From Punctularia strigosozonata HHB-11173 SS5 (taxonomy: Eukaryota; Basidiomycota; Agaricomycetes; Corticiales; Punctulariaceae), in NCBI RefSeq assembly GCF_000264995.1, contig NW_006767439.1, positions 413,179 through 477,178 on the forward strand: DNA of 64,000 nt, read 5' to 3'. How positions within the stretch are numbered: position 1 is the stretch's first letter; each line of letters opens with the position of its first letter. Below the pieces are notes generated by a model. It was not told the DNA's origin. It worked only from the letters and a program-made list of their open reading frames with translations, and ran no database searches. A program made the position numbers and the translations under genes. This document shows, piece after piece, positions 1 to 10,638 of the stretch.

Positions 1-2625
1 GTTGGACACCATTCAGGTTAAGCCCATCAACGACAAGTTCCGGTCCTTTGCTAAGGGTGCTCGCCTCGCCGTCGATGTGATCCAATACGACCCTGTTGTG
101 GAGCGTGCCATGCATCATGCCTGCGGGAATGCCCTGGTGTGCGACACCATGCAAGTTGCACAGTACGTTTGTTACGAAAAGGGACAAGAGGTCAAAGGTG
201 AATAATCGCATACGTACCTCAGGGTCATTCACTAACCTCTCTGTGAAGCTGTCACTCTGGAGGGCACTATTATCCACAAGAGTGGTTTGATCACCGGTGG
301 GCGCAGCACGCATTCGAGCGGCAAGAAGTGGGAGGAGAAGGATGTGCAGGGTAATAGCCTGACAGTTACTGTTATATGATTGCTGCTTACCTTTGTTAGG
401 CCTTCAACGTGTACGTGACAACCTGATGGGCCAACTTCGAGACCTTGCCAAAGAGAAGCCTCGTTCTAACTCTGATGAGCGATTGTTGTCGGAGATAGCT
501 CGCTTAGAAGCTGCCTTGACCGTTGCACGGGACGATCTAGTATGTACTCCATCTAATCGGACAGCACAGGATATCCGTATTGAAGCTGCGGCGTACAGAG
601 CGCTTGCACGCTGCGCTTGGGTGGCCTGAAAGACGAGTTGAAGCATGTAGACAAAGAAATCAAGTCCATAAAGCCGGAACTCAACAAGGTCACTGCCTCC
701 GTTACTCAACTGAGCCATAACTAACACAATCTCTGCAGGCCGAAAAGGCGCATGCATCGCTCCGTGAACAAATTGAAGAGTTGGCGTCCGTGATCAACCG
801 CGCTGAAGACAGGGTATTTGCGGCGTTCTGCAGGAGCATCAACATCACGAACATCCGGGAGTACGAAGAGCGTCAGCTGAAGGTTGCCCAAGAAGAGAGT
901 AATGCCCGGATGCGCTTCGATACTCAGATTGCTCGCCTGACACATCAGTATGCTACCGATTGTTGTGTGCAGAGGAACTCCGCCTTATTCATGCCCCCAG
1001 GTCTCGGTTTGAGGAAGAACAACTGAAGACGATGCGGGAACGCCTCCTCGCGCTTCAAAACATCGTCAAGAATGAAATCACCAACCTCGAGAAACTTCAA
1101 GCATCAAAGCAGACAACCGAACAGGAGCTAATGGATGCTGAAGAAGCGATCGATAAGTTGAACGAAGAGCTGAAAGCTCTCAAGGATGTGTTGGATACCC
1201 ATACACAGACAGTTGAACAAGCGAAGCGTGCTGCATCCAAGGCCAATAAGACGCTCGAGCAAGCTCTCAAGGAAATCACTACCAAGGTGATTTGTTCTTG
1301 ATAATGTCATGCTCCCCAATACACTCAACTCCGACCAGAATGACGAGATCGAGAAGCTTGGTCTCGAACGTTCGACGATTTACCGCAAGTGCAGGATGGA
1401 GAACATCAAACTTCCCCTGCTACAGGGAAATCTCAAGAATGTTCCAATGGAGGAGGTGAGTTTCCGGGACCTGCCACATGTGACCGCTCTTCAACACCTC
1501 AATAGAACCTCCGCGACGAGATGGCGATGGAAGTCGATGAGGATGAGGACGGTACTCAACCGACGAAAGTAGTATCAGACTATGGCATAGAAGTCGACTT
1601 CGATCTGCTTGACGAGGAGGAACGTGAGGTAAAGTGATGTCTCTCCTCCATTATATGGAGTCTGATTGTGAGTAGGATGGTGACCCGAAGCGTGCGGCTG
1701 AATTTGAGTCCTCCATCGCGAAGCTCAGTGCGGATATCGAGCGCATGACGCCGAACATGAAGGCGGTAGATCGGTACGCTACTCCTTCCATTCACACCGG
1801 CTTCCGCTAATGCATTGTAGCTTGGAAGATGTTGAGGCGAAACTCGCTGAGACCGAGAAAGAAGCCGACAAGACGCGGAAAGAATCCAAGACTGCAAGGG
1901 ACGTTTTCAACGACGTCAAGAAACGCCGGTATGTGGACATTAGCGTTCGAGTGCATTGATGATTGAGTGGCAATTACCAGGTGCGATCTGTTCAATAAGG
2001 CATACAACCATATCTCAGAGAGGATCGACCAAGTCTACAAAGATCTCACCAAAGGGAAAGCCGCTCCGATGGGAGGAGTGGCATATCTCAGTCTGGAGGA
2101 CAGCGAGGTAGGACATTATTTGTCCAAGCCTCTCTTTAAGCGCTAACTCTCGTGGATCGGGCAGGAACCATACTTGGGTGGTATCAAGTATCACGCGATG
2201 CCTCCCATGAAACGTTTCCGTGATATGGAACAGCTGTCCGGAGGAGAAAAAACCGTCGCAGCCTTGGCTTTACTATTCGCTATACATAGGTAATATTCAA
2301 CATAATCCGCACCGTCCAGCACTAATGATCCGTGCAGTTACCAGCCATCGCCTTTTTTCGTCCTCGACGAAGTAGACGCTGCTTTGGACAACACGAACGT
2401 TGCCAAAGTCGCAAATTACATTCGGGCGCACGCTTCCGATACCTTCCAGTTCATCGTTATTAGTCTTAAGGGATCGTTATACGAGCGAGGAAACTCGCTT
2501 GTAGGTATTTACCGAGATCAGGATGTGAACTCGTCCAGAACGCTGACTCTTGACGTGAGTGGTCTCCCAAAGCTTTTCATCCGCTGTATTGAGACTTCCT
2601 GCAGCTCACTCAATACGACGAATGA
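1..2625 (+). CDS. SMC1: Cohesin subunit SMC1, 3' part (5' end outside window)
   Basis: ATPase subunit of the cohesin ring, which holds sister chromatids together in the nucleus. The window opens inside the hinge; the typical hinge exit motif [13 protein letters not shown] is read near 262-300. A long coiled coil rich in Glu, Lys and Leu follows (about 400-2100). The C-terminal ATPase head then carries the ABC signature LSGGEKT (about 2235-2255) and a Walker B with [14 protein letters not shown] (about 2350-2393). The first exons end at 197, 350, 539 and 688; introns are 50-60 nt. The last exon is tiny: after a donor at about 2554 it encodes only LTQYDE and the stop. SMC1 rather than SMC3 is favoured by the hinge motif and by the C-terminus. 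The first residues are missing because of the window edge, not because the gene is broken. Confidence 0.95.
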
Positions 2626-3014
2626 ATGCTGCGCACTATTTTCTGAATCATGACTGTCGCTATCGTTCCCGGCTCTATCTGTATCTCGCGAGTGTATTCT
2701 TGTTATCTCTGTTCGTAGTGTACGTATGCCAGTCAAATTATGCATCGATTGAACCCAAGGGGCTCATTCGTTCAGCACCGGTACCTCGGTAGTCGGTACT
2801 CAGTACTCCTCCCACTCAAGGTGCCTCAAGTTCCGGTTTCAGGCATGCGCGACAGCCATGACCTCCAACCGGTATCAAAGCTACAGGATGTATTACCAGA
2901 TGTACCGACTGTAGGGCAATTAAAGGAAGTGCGCGAAATATACAATGATGAGCAAAGCAGATCCAGAACCGAGCATAAGAATAACAAATACATATAAAAC
3001 AACGGACGTGCGGA
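2626..3014. other. Intergenic, shared 3' region
   Basis: SMC1 and the next gene converge here. I see only short accidental open frames and no conserved element. The region presumably holds both 3' untranslated ends. Confidence 0.6.
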
Positions 3015-6000
3015 TCAAGAAGCGGAACCATCAATAACGAATGCATCCTCTCCAAACGTGGTCCTTCTACTGGCACGAGCATCAGCAGCAGGAGAATGCA
3101 AGTTCTCTGGTATGCGCGGTTCTGCTGGCTGCGGGTCGTTACTTATAGGATCTTCGAGTTCCTGACGCGGGGTGTAGCCGGCGAAGTAAGACTGAATGAT
3201 CGGCATGTGAGCCGGAGTTACATCGGTAGGCGGCGACGGGAAATCCGACAGAGCCGATATGCGGGAGCCGTCGCTGGTGGTTGTAAGGTAGCTGGATCGA
3301 GTGAACGTGGAAGACTGTGGCATAAGACTGGAATGAGTTCTAGCTTGGCTTGTGGGAGAAACGGCGTCTTCTGCCTGCTGCTCTTCAGGGACGACGTCGT
3401 CCTGTACGAGGGACAAATGGCCAGACATCGGACGGGATCCGGTCACGGCAGGAGGCGTTGAAACGGCTTCCACAATTCCAAAGCGCAAAGCTAGAGCGTT
3501 CGTCAGCACAAAAGGTGGGAATATTTGATCGCGATCAACGTACCTCCGAAGGTATCCGCTGGGTTTTCCGGGTTCGAAGGATCCAACGGCGAGGACGCTC
3601 TCGAAGATTCGACATCCTCTGGGACGTTGACCAGGAGAGGGGATCCTTGCGCTGGGGCAACTTTTAAGGGCGCTCGCATGGTCAAGGATTGCGAAGAGGC
3701 GTGTTGCGGATACGACATCTGATCCAGCAGCTCGGCGATGTGGTCTGTAGTATCCTCCTCATGGGGGATAGCACTCCAATCCCACGACGAGGCGTCCGAG
3801 ATCATACTCCTGCCGTTTCGGAGTCTCGTCGCTTCGAGCTCTTCGCTGAGCATCCGCGTCAGGTTTGCAAGCCCGCTGCCGCTCAGGCTACTGTGCTGGC
3901 TGACGTCCACAGGCACAGAGCGACTTGGTTTGCGCGTCAATGAGGGCCGCGCTTCGCTCACCTCCTTCTGTATAGATGGAGCTGCGGATCCATTCTGCTG
4001 CGATCGCGCAGGGCGATAAAAGAGGTCGCGGAAGCGATCGAGGTCCTCTGAACCGGAACTGCCCATGCGTCGCGGGGATAGAGGAGGTGAAGTATTTTCT
4101 GATGCTACGCCGGGCGACGACCCCGAGTGCTCCTGGGAATCCTCCGACGTGGTCCTTAGCAGCTCTGGCCTAGATTCGGGTGGGTTGGCATGGTCGGAAG
4201 GGGAGGATGCCATGGTTCTTTTTGTACGGGGTAGGGAAAGCTGCGTACCCTCGCGGGCCACCGGGGGACTTCCGTCAAGGCCGTCCGGAACAGGCTTTCG
4301 TTGAACACGAGGAGCCTCAGGTGGGGTGGAGTCGTGGGCAATCATACGTGCCGGTTGGCTATGAACATCCACCGGATCCGTACGATCATCCATCGAGCTT
4401 CCATCGTTGCCCTTTAAACGTTCTTTACTCCGCCTCCTCTTTAGTGTCATGCTCAATGCATCCTCCATGCGTAGAGTTGCTCTGTCCTCCTGCCGTAAGC
4501 TGTCTTGCCTATACGCATACACGTGCTCGGCCCAGTTTTCCCCCTCGAACGGCGCGTCTTCCGGTGGCATAGGCGAGTAGCGAATTTCTTCCGGGAGAAT
4601 TTGACGTACATACCCTGCGCCGACCTCCGCGAACATCGTACGAGAGGGGGACACATCGCGCAGATCAGGAGCACCCGCGACTCCGTAACTTGCATACGGA
4701 TGGGAGATGTGCGGCACATTGAGCGTGGTAGAAGGTAGTGTTGCTTGGGGTGGTAAACGGTGCCTCGCCGATATGTCATTAATCAACACGCCGGCGGCCG
4801 GCGGCACTTGAGACTGTACGGCCATGGAGTCTTGGAGGGCACCCTTGCCATCCGATGTCTCGAGACGTTGCGGCCGCGGGTATCGAGATGTCGGCATGGC
4901 GTATGGATGGTTCGGCATGTGTATGGGCTCTTGCGAATGATCGTCCGATGAGGGCGGGATAGGCGACGAGATGGCGATACCCATGCGCACCCCCTCGCCC
5001 GAGCCACTCACTCCCGACGGCGTCGGCGAAGGCGCTAAGCCGGACTGGAAGGTTCCCTCTGCGCTCTGACCCTGTGAACTGGCGACAAGCAGCTCGCCGC
5101 TGGCCTTCGTCCTCTCCTGAACGATTTGGTCTTCTAGATGGATGACCTTCGTCCCGCCGCTACGAAGCACCGCATCAATAGCGGCACCGCGCACACTTTC
5201 TGCATCATACGTATGCTCGGCGCCGGTAAGACCGCACAAAGCTCCCGCGCGCTTGATGCCCCGGCCGAGCGATTCCGCACGTCGGTGCCCGCGCTGAGAA
5301 GCCGACGCATCAGTCTTGGAGTGCGAAGAATGAGAGTGCGAGCGCGTGTGCGACGTCGTGGCGGTTGCCGTGCCGCCGACGCTGGCGCTCTGACGCACAT
5401 GTCCGGCCGCCGAGGAGTCGGCGAACACGACGTGTACCGTAGGCTTTAAGCCCTGAGTGCCCAACAACGTCCGTTCGGCCAAGAAGTCCATCCTGCCGTC
5501 CGCATTGTCTTTGTTCGCGGCCCTGGCCTTGCTCTTCGAAAGCGATTTTGCGCGAGTTCTGGAAATGGAACGAGTGCGGTTGTTGAGTAAAGAGTGCTTC
5601 GCCTGCGCTTGCCAGGCACGTCGATCCCGTTCGAGTCTTTCGCCGTCCTCAAGCACCCTATAGCGACCGCAGATCAGCATCTTCAATTTTAATTGGCTCA
5701 ATGAACACCATCGCTTACTTTGATAAAGACGGTACCGGGCTAGGCAGTGCCATGTCATCCCAGGAGAATCTCTTCGACCTCCCGTTCGCCACGTCGTTCG
5801 CAACCCGGGGATCACGAGGGCTCAGGAATCCTGAAGGCAAGACGTTACCCCTGAACCGGGCCTCTTCGATCTGCTCTTCCCGGATATTGACTGGTGGTAG
5901 TCGTTCAAGCGCGCTCTCATTCACGGTGGCGACAGCTGGGACCGGGGTGGAGGCTGACACGACGTCCAGCGCCCTCGAGACACCGATGTCCGCCTGCGAA

Positions 6001-7409
6001 CGCGATTTGTGCAATCCCAGACCCTTGTTTCCAGTAGGAGTGCGTAAAGAGCCTACTCTGGGACGAGCTCCCGCGACTCTCGCCCGCTCATATTGCTCAG
6101 CGCCAGGTGCAGGCCATATGATGTCCGGGGGCGGGCTGACCACATGGGCTCTTCTAGGCATCGGCGGCGTGCTCGGCCCCTGGCGTACTTTGAACCGCGG
6201 CCGGGGGAACAGCAAAGCGTCGCACCACGTCTCGGCACTCAGCCATCGATCTCGGGCTAATAAATTATAGTCGCCACTGGTTGAAAGCTGCGGAATTGCA
6301 GGTAAATGTGTTTTGGAAGGAGAGCGAAGGTTTGGCGTAGACAGCGAGGTTTTCAACCGAGAGAGTGAGCCGAGGATGGAAGTTTTGGATGCTGCGGCGG
6401 AGGGTTGAAGGTAGGGCGGCACGGGTTCGGACTTGGAGGGAAGGGCGAGGCGGACCGTGTGAGGCTGTGGTGGGGGACTCTGTCGGTCGGGAAAATCGAT
6501 GGCGCGGCCCTTTCCCTTAGCCGTGTAGGTGGGGGTGGTTGGAACAGGAGCGGCGGAAGCATAAGGATGCGAACTCTTGGATGTATGTGTCTGCTGTGAA
6601 GAATGAACATGGGAAGAAGATGTAGGCGTATCAAGCTTGTCGGGCGATGGAGGGTGTGGCACAGAGCTGATGTTGATATCAGGTCGAGAAGCGGTCGGCG
6701 TACGGGACAGGGAGTTGTATTGTATATCGCGGTATTCGTCCTTGGGTGCGGTCGCTTTCGTTGATGGTGCAAGGGTTTTGAGGCCGCTCACTGGCTTCGG
6801 TTGCTCGGAGCCGGCCCGGGGGCGTCCGAAAGAACCAGCGCGGACAAGGGTGGGCATAGACGGCGTCTTGGTCACACCTGAGGAGGCGCCTCCCGATTGC
6901 GGGCTGCCTAGACCGAAGATGCTAGCAAAGCTCATGCGTGCATTACTACCGGGGGAAGTCGGGGAAGTCGGAGAGCGTGTGCGAGGGATCGGCGTTGCAC
7001 CGATACCCCCCGCGTCCATGGATGCGAACGAGGGTACAGGCATGCGAGGAGGGGACGATGCGCGTAAACGAACGGAGGTGGTGAAAGATTTTCGACTTGG
7101 GTCAATGGCGCCGGACGAGCCAGTTTGGTGCGACGTGTGCGAGAAGGCGCGACTACGGCTTTTGCCCTCCGACGGCGAAGACTCGAAGAGGTCCCGGTGA
7201 GCGGCGAACGCGTCCCCGACGATGTCGCCCCATGAATCTCGAATCGGCTTCGGTTGCTCCTTCGGCAGTTCGTATGGGCCGTTGTAAGGGATGTACCACT
7301 CGTCATCGCCGTTGTTGTGTGATGTTCTGGTGGGCGACTTGAGGCCGAATCGTTTGAAAAGAGGAAAGCGCGACGAGGTCGCCGACGCCGGCTGCGTTTT
7401 CGTCGCCAT
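3015..7409 (-). CDS. Large low-complexity protein, function unknown (about 1426 aa)
   Basis: I do not recognise a family. The model has three exons (7409-5719, 5657-3544, 3490-3015) joined by 61-nt and 53-nt introns with good splice sites and kept phase. The in-frame ATG at 7409 gives MATKTQPAS; there is no nearer alternative. Most of the chain is rich in Ser, Pro, Thr, Gln and Arg and looks disordered, with many SP/TP sites. One ordered-looking patch lies near residues 35-70 (DDEWYIPYNGPYELP, then a DSWGDIV segment). A His/Ser-rich run and Arg/Ser repeats occur mid-protein. A basic patch (TLKRRRSKERLKG) falls in the second half. There is no signal peptide or membrane segment. The long uninterrupted frames make coding certain; a signalling or scaffold role would be a guess. 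Confidence 0.8.
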
Positions 7410-8307
7410 TCCAGTTGGTCCCAGCAAATGCAGGGAGAGGAGATTATGGAACTAGATAGCGAAAGTGACCGTGGGTTGACAAGCTCGGGACATGGGGCTG
7501 CGTCGGATGGAGATCAGGACCGCGCCATACGCTGATGTGATGGCTGGAAATACCTGCAACGTCCGTACCTGATCTGCCGGCGGGGCTGTTCTATGCTCGC
7601 CGTCGTCGTGCGCGACGGCGACGAGGGCGGGATGACACGAAAGCAGTTGAAGCGAACAAACGAGGGGAATGCCGCAAGAGCACTGCGCGTGAGTGCGCGC
7701 TTCTGATGATGACACCTCGAGTTAGTCTAAATTTCAAATCTGATCAGCTCACTTCCATTCAAAAGCCACGAGCACTTTCACAACCTGTCAAGGTCTGGCG
7801 TTCAATATATTCAATTTTGAATAGGAGAGGCTCATGCAGTTCAGAGTTCGACATTTATTATGTACATATGTTCAAGAAAGGGACCGCATTCTGGTGTATG
7901 TACGTGAAAAGGAGCGTCGGCACGTTCAACGTTCACTAGCGCATCCTCCTTGCACAGGTGTAGCGCCGATGAATGAAGAGCTCAAATGGAAGGATGCCAG
8001 CAAGGTCAAGCAAGTATCGGTCTGTTTCATGCACCGGGTGACGTCCAGTACTGCACCGGTCATTGTCTTTGGTCATATCATCCGCCACGATCGCTTCCAT
8101 TAGTACTCAGGATTCAATCGTCTCATAGCCTCCTGTCTGTATGCCTATCGCTGCTCTCGTACCACGCTATAGATTCAGGCGAACGAGAGGACTGTCGGCT
8201 GACCTGAGCAAGCCGGACGCAGCGGTGCATGACAATATCATATGATGCGCATACAGAAACACATACGCCATACACAGAGCCGATAAGCCAGAGTTACCTA
8301 TAAACCC
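7410..8307. other. Intergenic, 5' region of the unknown gene and 3' region of RPS13
   Basis: No gene is supported. Open frames here are short and lack splice partners. The part next to 7410 should contain the promoter of the leftward disordered-protein gene; I see no clear TATA box. Confidence 0.55.
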
Positions 8308-8908
8308 TCATGCGATGAGGGTGGAGGCGGTGGCTGAATCGTACTTGAAGGTCGGCGGGATCTGCTGCTTCGACTTGTAGTAGCGAGCGAGGCGGTGGAT
8401 ACGCGACTCGATGAGAATGAGGCGGAACTTCGAGTCCTTGTCCTTGCGGTTGGTCTCAAGGTGCTTACGGACGGCGACCGCCTTTTTTACGAGGTGCCAC
8501 AGGTCCTCGGGAATACCGGGGGCGAGGCCTAGATGAGTAGAACCATCAACACCATCCCATTTGACTCGATCGTGAAGATAAGACTGCTCACCGTGCGACT
8601 TGAGGATACGCAGGATCTTCTGACCAGTCAGGAAGCGGACCTGGGGGACACCATGCGAGTCACGGAGAGTGACACCGATCTGCGACGGGGTAAGACCCTT
8701 GCGGGCAAGCTTGATGATGTGCTCGACAATGTCCTCCGGCGAGGTCTTGAGCCAGGTCGGGGGCGCGCGGCGGTACGGAAGGGCGGAGGACGCTACATAG
8801 CGCCAAATTTCCGAAAGGGAATGCCAGGGTCTGTAAGGACTAATCCTCTGCAGATCTGGACTTGGAGCACGTACAAATGCCCTTGCCGGGAGCGTGCATG
8901 CGACCCAT
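8308..8908 (-). CDS. RPS13: 40S ribosomal protein S13 (uS15)
   Basis: Small-subunit ribosomal protein of the uS15 family, which binds 18S rRNA in the cytosolic 40S particle. Three exons (8908-8875, 8792-8592, 8528-8308) give exactly 151 residues, the usual length of eukaryotic S13. The start [12 protein letters not shown] is diagnostic. It is followed by [14 protein letters not shown], then [21 protein letters not shown], and finally [12 protein letters not shown]. The first coding exon is only 34 nt, a common arrangement in fungal ribosomal genes. The C-terminus reads ASTLIA before TGA. It is divergent from RPS6 across a 329-bp gap, so the two small-subunit genes probably share a promoter region. 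Confidence 0.97.
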
Positions 8909-9237
8909 GGCTACTCTGCGGCAAGTTAGCACGGGATCGAGTGTTTTGAACGAGGCAGAAATTCCACGTACAAGTTTCTTGAATAGAGAAAACTAAGAAA
9001 AGTCTTGAGGATGCGCGGAGGCAGGAGGGGAACAGCGAGAAGTCGCGACGCCAGAATGAGGTGGCTGAACTGTGCAGTCGTTCGCACGGTCACTGTCCTC
9101 TCTCCCCCCACCCTTCCCTCGCCAAAAGTCATTGGACGCCGTTGTCGCCGTCATCAAGGCCGACGACTCCTCAAGGTGCGCACGCTGCTCAGTGTACGCG
9201 CATCGTGCTGCTCACTTCCGCGATAGACTAGCCCAGC
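8909..9237. promoter_or_regulatory. Shared divergent promoter region of RPS13 and RPS6
   Basis: 329 bp separate the two start codons. On the plus strand a C/T-rich tract lies about 9090-9122, typical of fungal ribosomal-protein promoters where transcription starts in pyrimidine runs. The sequence just before the RPS13 ATG (minus strand) reads like a splice acceptor (ccgcag), so a 5'-UTR intron is possible. No TATA box is evident. The regulatory role is inferred from position and composition. Confidence 0.6.
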
Positions 9238-10175
9238 ATGAAGTTGAACATCGCCAGTGCGTTTATGCAATGTCCTCGCGCTAATTGAATATGTCATTGA
9301 TCTCGTCCGCTAGACCCCGCTACGGGCGAAGAGAAGCTCATCGACATCGATGATGAGAAGCGCTAGTTCGTGAACCCGATGATAATACAGTGTCCAGCGT
9401 CCCTGACACCGGATTCCAGCCGCATCTTCTACGACAAGAAAATCTCCCAGGAGGTCCCGGCCGACAGCCTTGGCGATGAGTGGAAGGGCTACATCTTGCG
9501 CATTACCGGCGGCAACGACAAGCAGGGCTTCCCGATGAAGCAGGGTGTCCTCCTCCCGTACCGTGTTCGCCTCCTCCTTTCGACCGGCGACTCGTGCTAC
9601 CGCCCCCGCCGCACCGGTGAGCGCAAGCGCAAGTCCGTTCGCGGCTGCATCGTTGGCCCGGACATTGCCGTTCTTTCCCTCGTCATTGTAAAGCAGGGCG
9701 AGCAAGAGATCCCCGGCTTGACCGACACTGTCCTCCCTAAGAGGCTCGGCCCCAAGCGGGCGACCAAGATCAGGCGGTTCTTCAACCTTTCCAAGGAGGA
9801 CGACGTTCGCAAGTACGTCGTGCGCCGTGAGGTCAAGAGCTCGAAGAAGGAGGACGCCAAGCCCTACCTTAAGGCTCCCAAAATCCAGCGCCTCGTCACC
9901 CCGGCCCGTCTTCAGCGCCGCCGCCACCTCCGCGCCATCAAGCGCCGCCGCATCGAGCACCAGAAGGAGCAGAAGGCGGAATACGAGTGCGTTTCGGCAT
10001 CTACGAGTATAATGACAACGCTCATGTTTCGTCCAGCGCCCTTGTCGCCAAACGTCAAGCGGAGAGGAAGCAGGTTGCTGCCGCCCACAAGGCGTCGCAC
10101 AAGAAGTATGTATCTCTCGCCCACTAGTTAGAATGATGTCAACTGATTCGTGTTGTTCGTAGGGCCACTGCATAA
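9238..10175 (+). CDS. RPS6: 40S ribosomal protein S6 (eS6)
   Basis: Small-subunit ribosomal protein. Five exons (9238-9256, 9314-9365, 9420-9986, 10037-10105, 10163-10175) give 239 residues, within the family range. The start MKLNIANPATGEEK is typical; later landmarks are [48 protein letters not shown] and [16 protein letters not shown]. The second intron uses a gttcgt donor and places Tyr where relatives have Leu. The last coding exon has 13 nt. The C-terminus ends HKASHKKATA and lacks the RRxSS cluster that carries S6-kinase sites in many eukaryotes. It is divergent from RPS13. Confidence 0.96.
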
Positions 10176-10638
10176 GTTCGCGGTTTCCAATTCCCTACGA
10201 AGTCCGGGCATCACACTTCATGCAGACTTACTTAACGTCTATCCTCTCCTGTCCGTACGAACTACTTTCCTTATGCCTGCATGCTTGTATGGCCATTGCA
10301 CACGATATGATGCCTGGAAGAGTCATGGAGTTCTATATGAGATGCGTGAGGGCAAAACGTTGCTTGATTCGTGTATCACTCTAAGTCTCTTTCTGGAGCT
10401 GCGCGACGGAATGTGTTCATTCATAATATGTATACGTTATGCGCAAGTTGCGGTGCGGCTGCATACGGGGAGATGCGGAGATGGTCTCTGAGAGGAAATG
10501 GTCACATTGGACACATCAGACCCTCATAACTGCATAACCCGACTTAGCCGGCCGGAACTACTTCGTCAAGCTCGTGCATGGACTTGTCTCAACAGGACAC
10601 CACTAGAGGACGCTGCTCTTTGAGCTTAGGTTGTTGAT
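10176..10638. other. Intergenic between RPS6 and the dehydrogenase
   Basis: It holds the RPS6 3' end and the upstream region of the DHTKD1-like gene. I see no gene and no clear regulatory motif. Confidence 0.55.

Noticed and set aside
9310-10173. 287-codon open frame antisense to RPS6
   Set aside because: It mirrors the codon bias of RPS6 on the other strand and has no family features.
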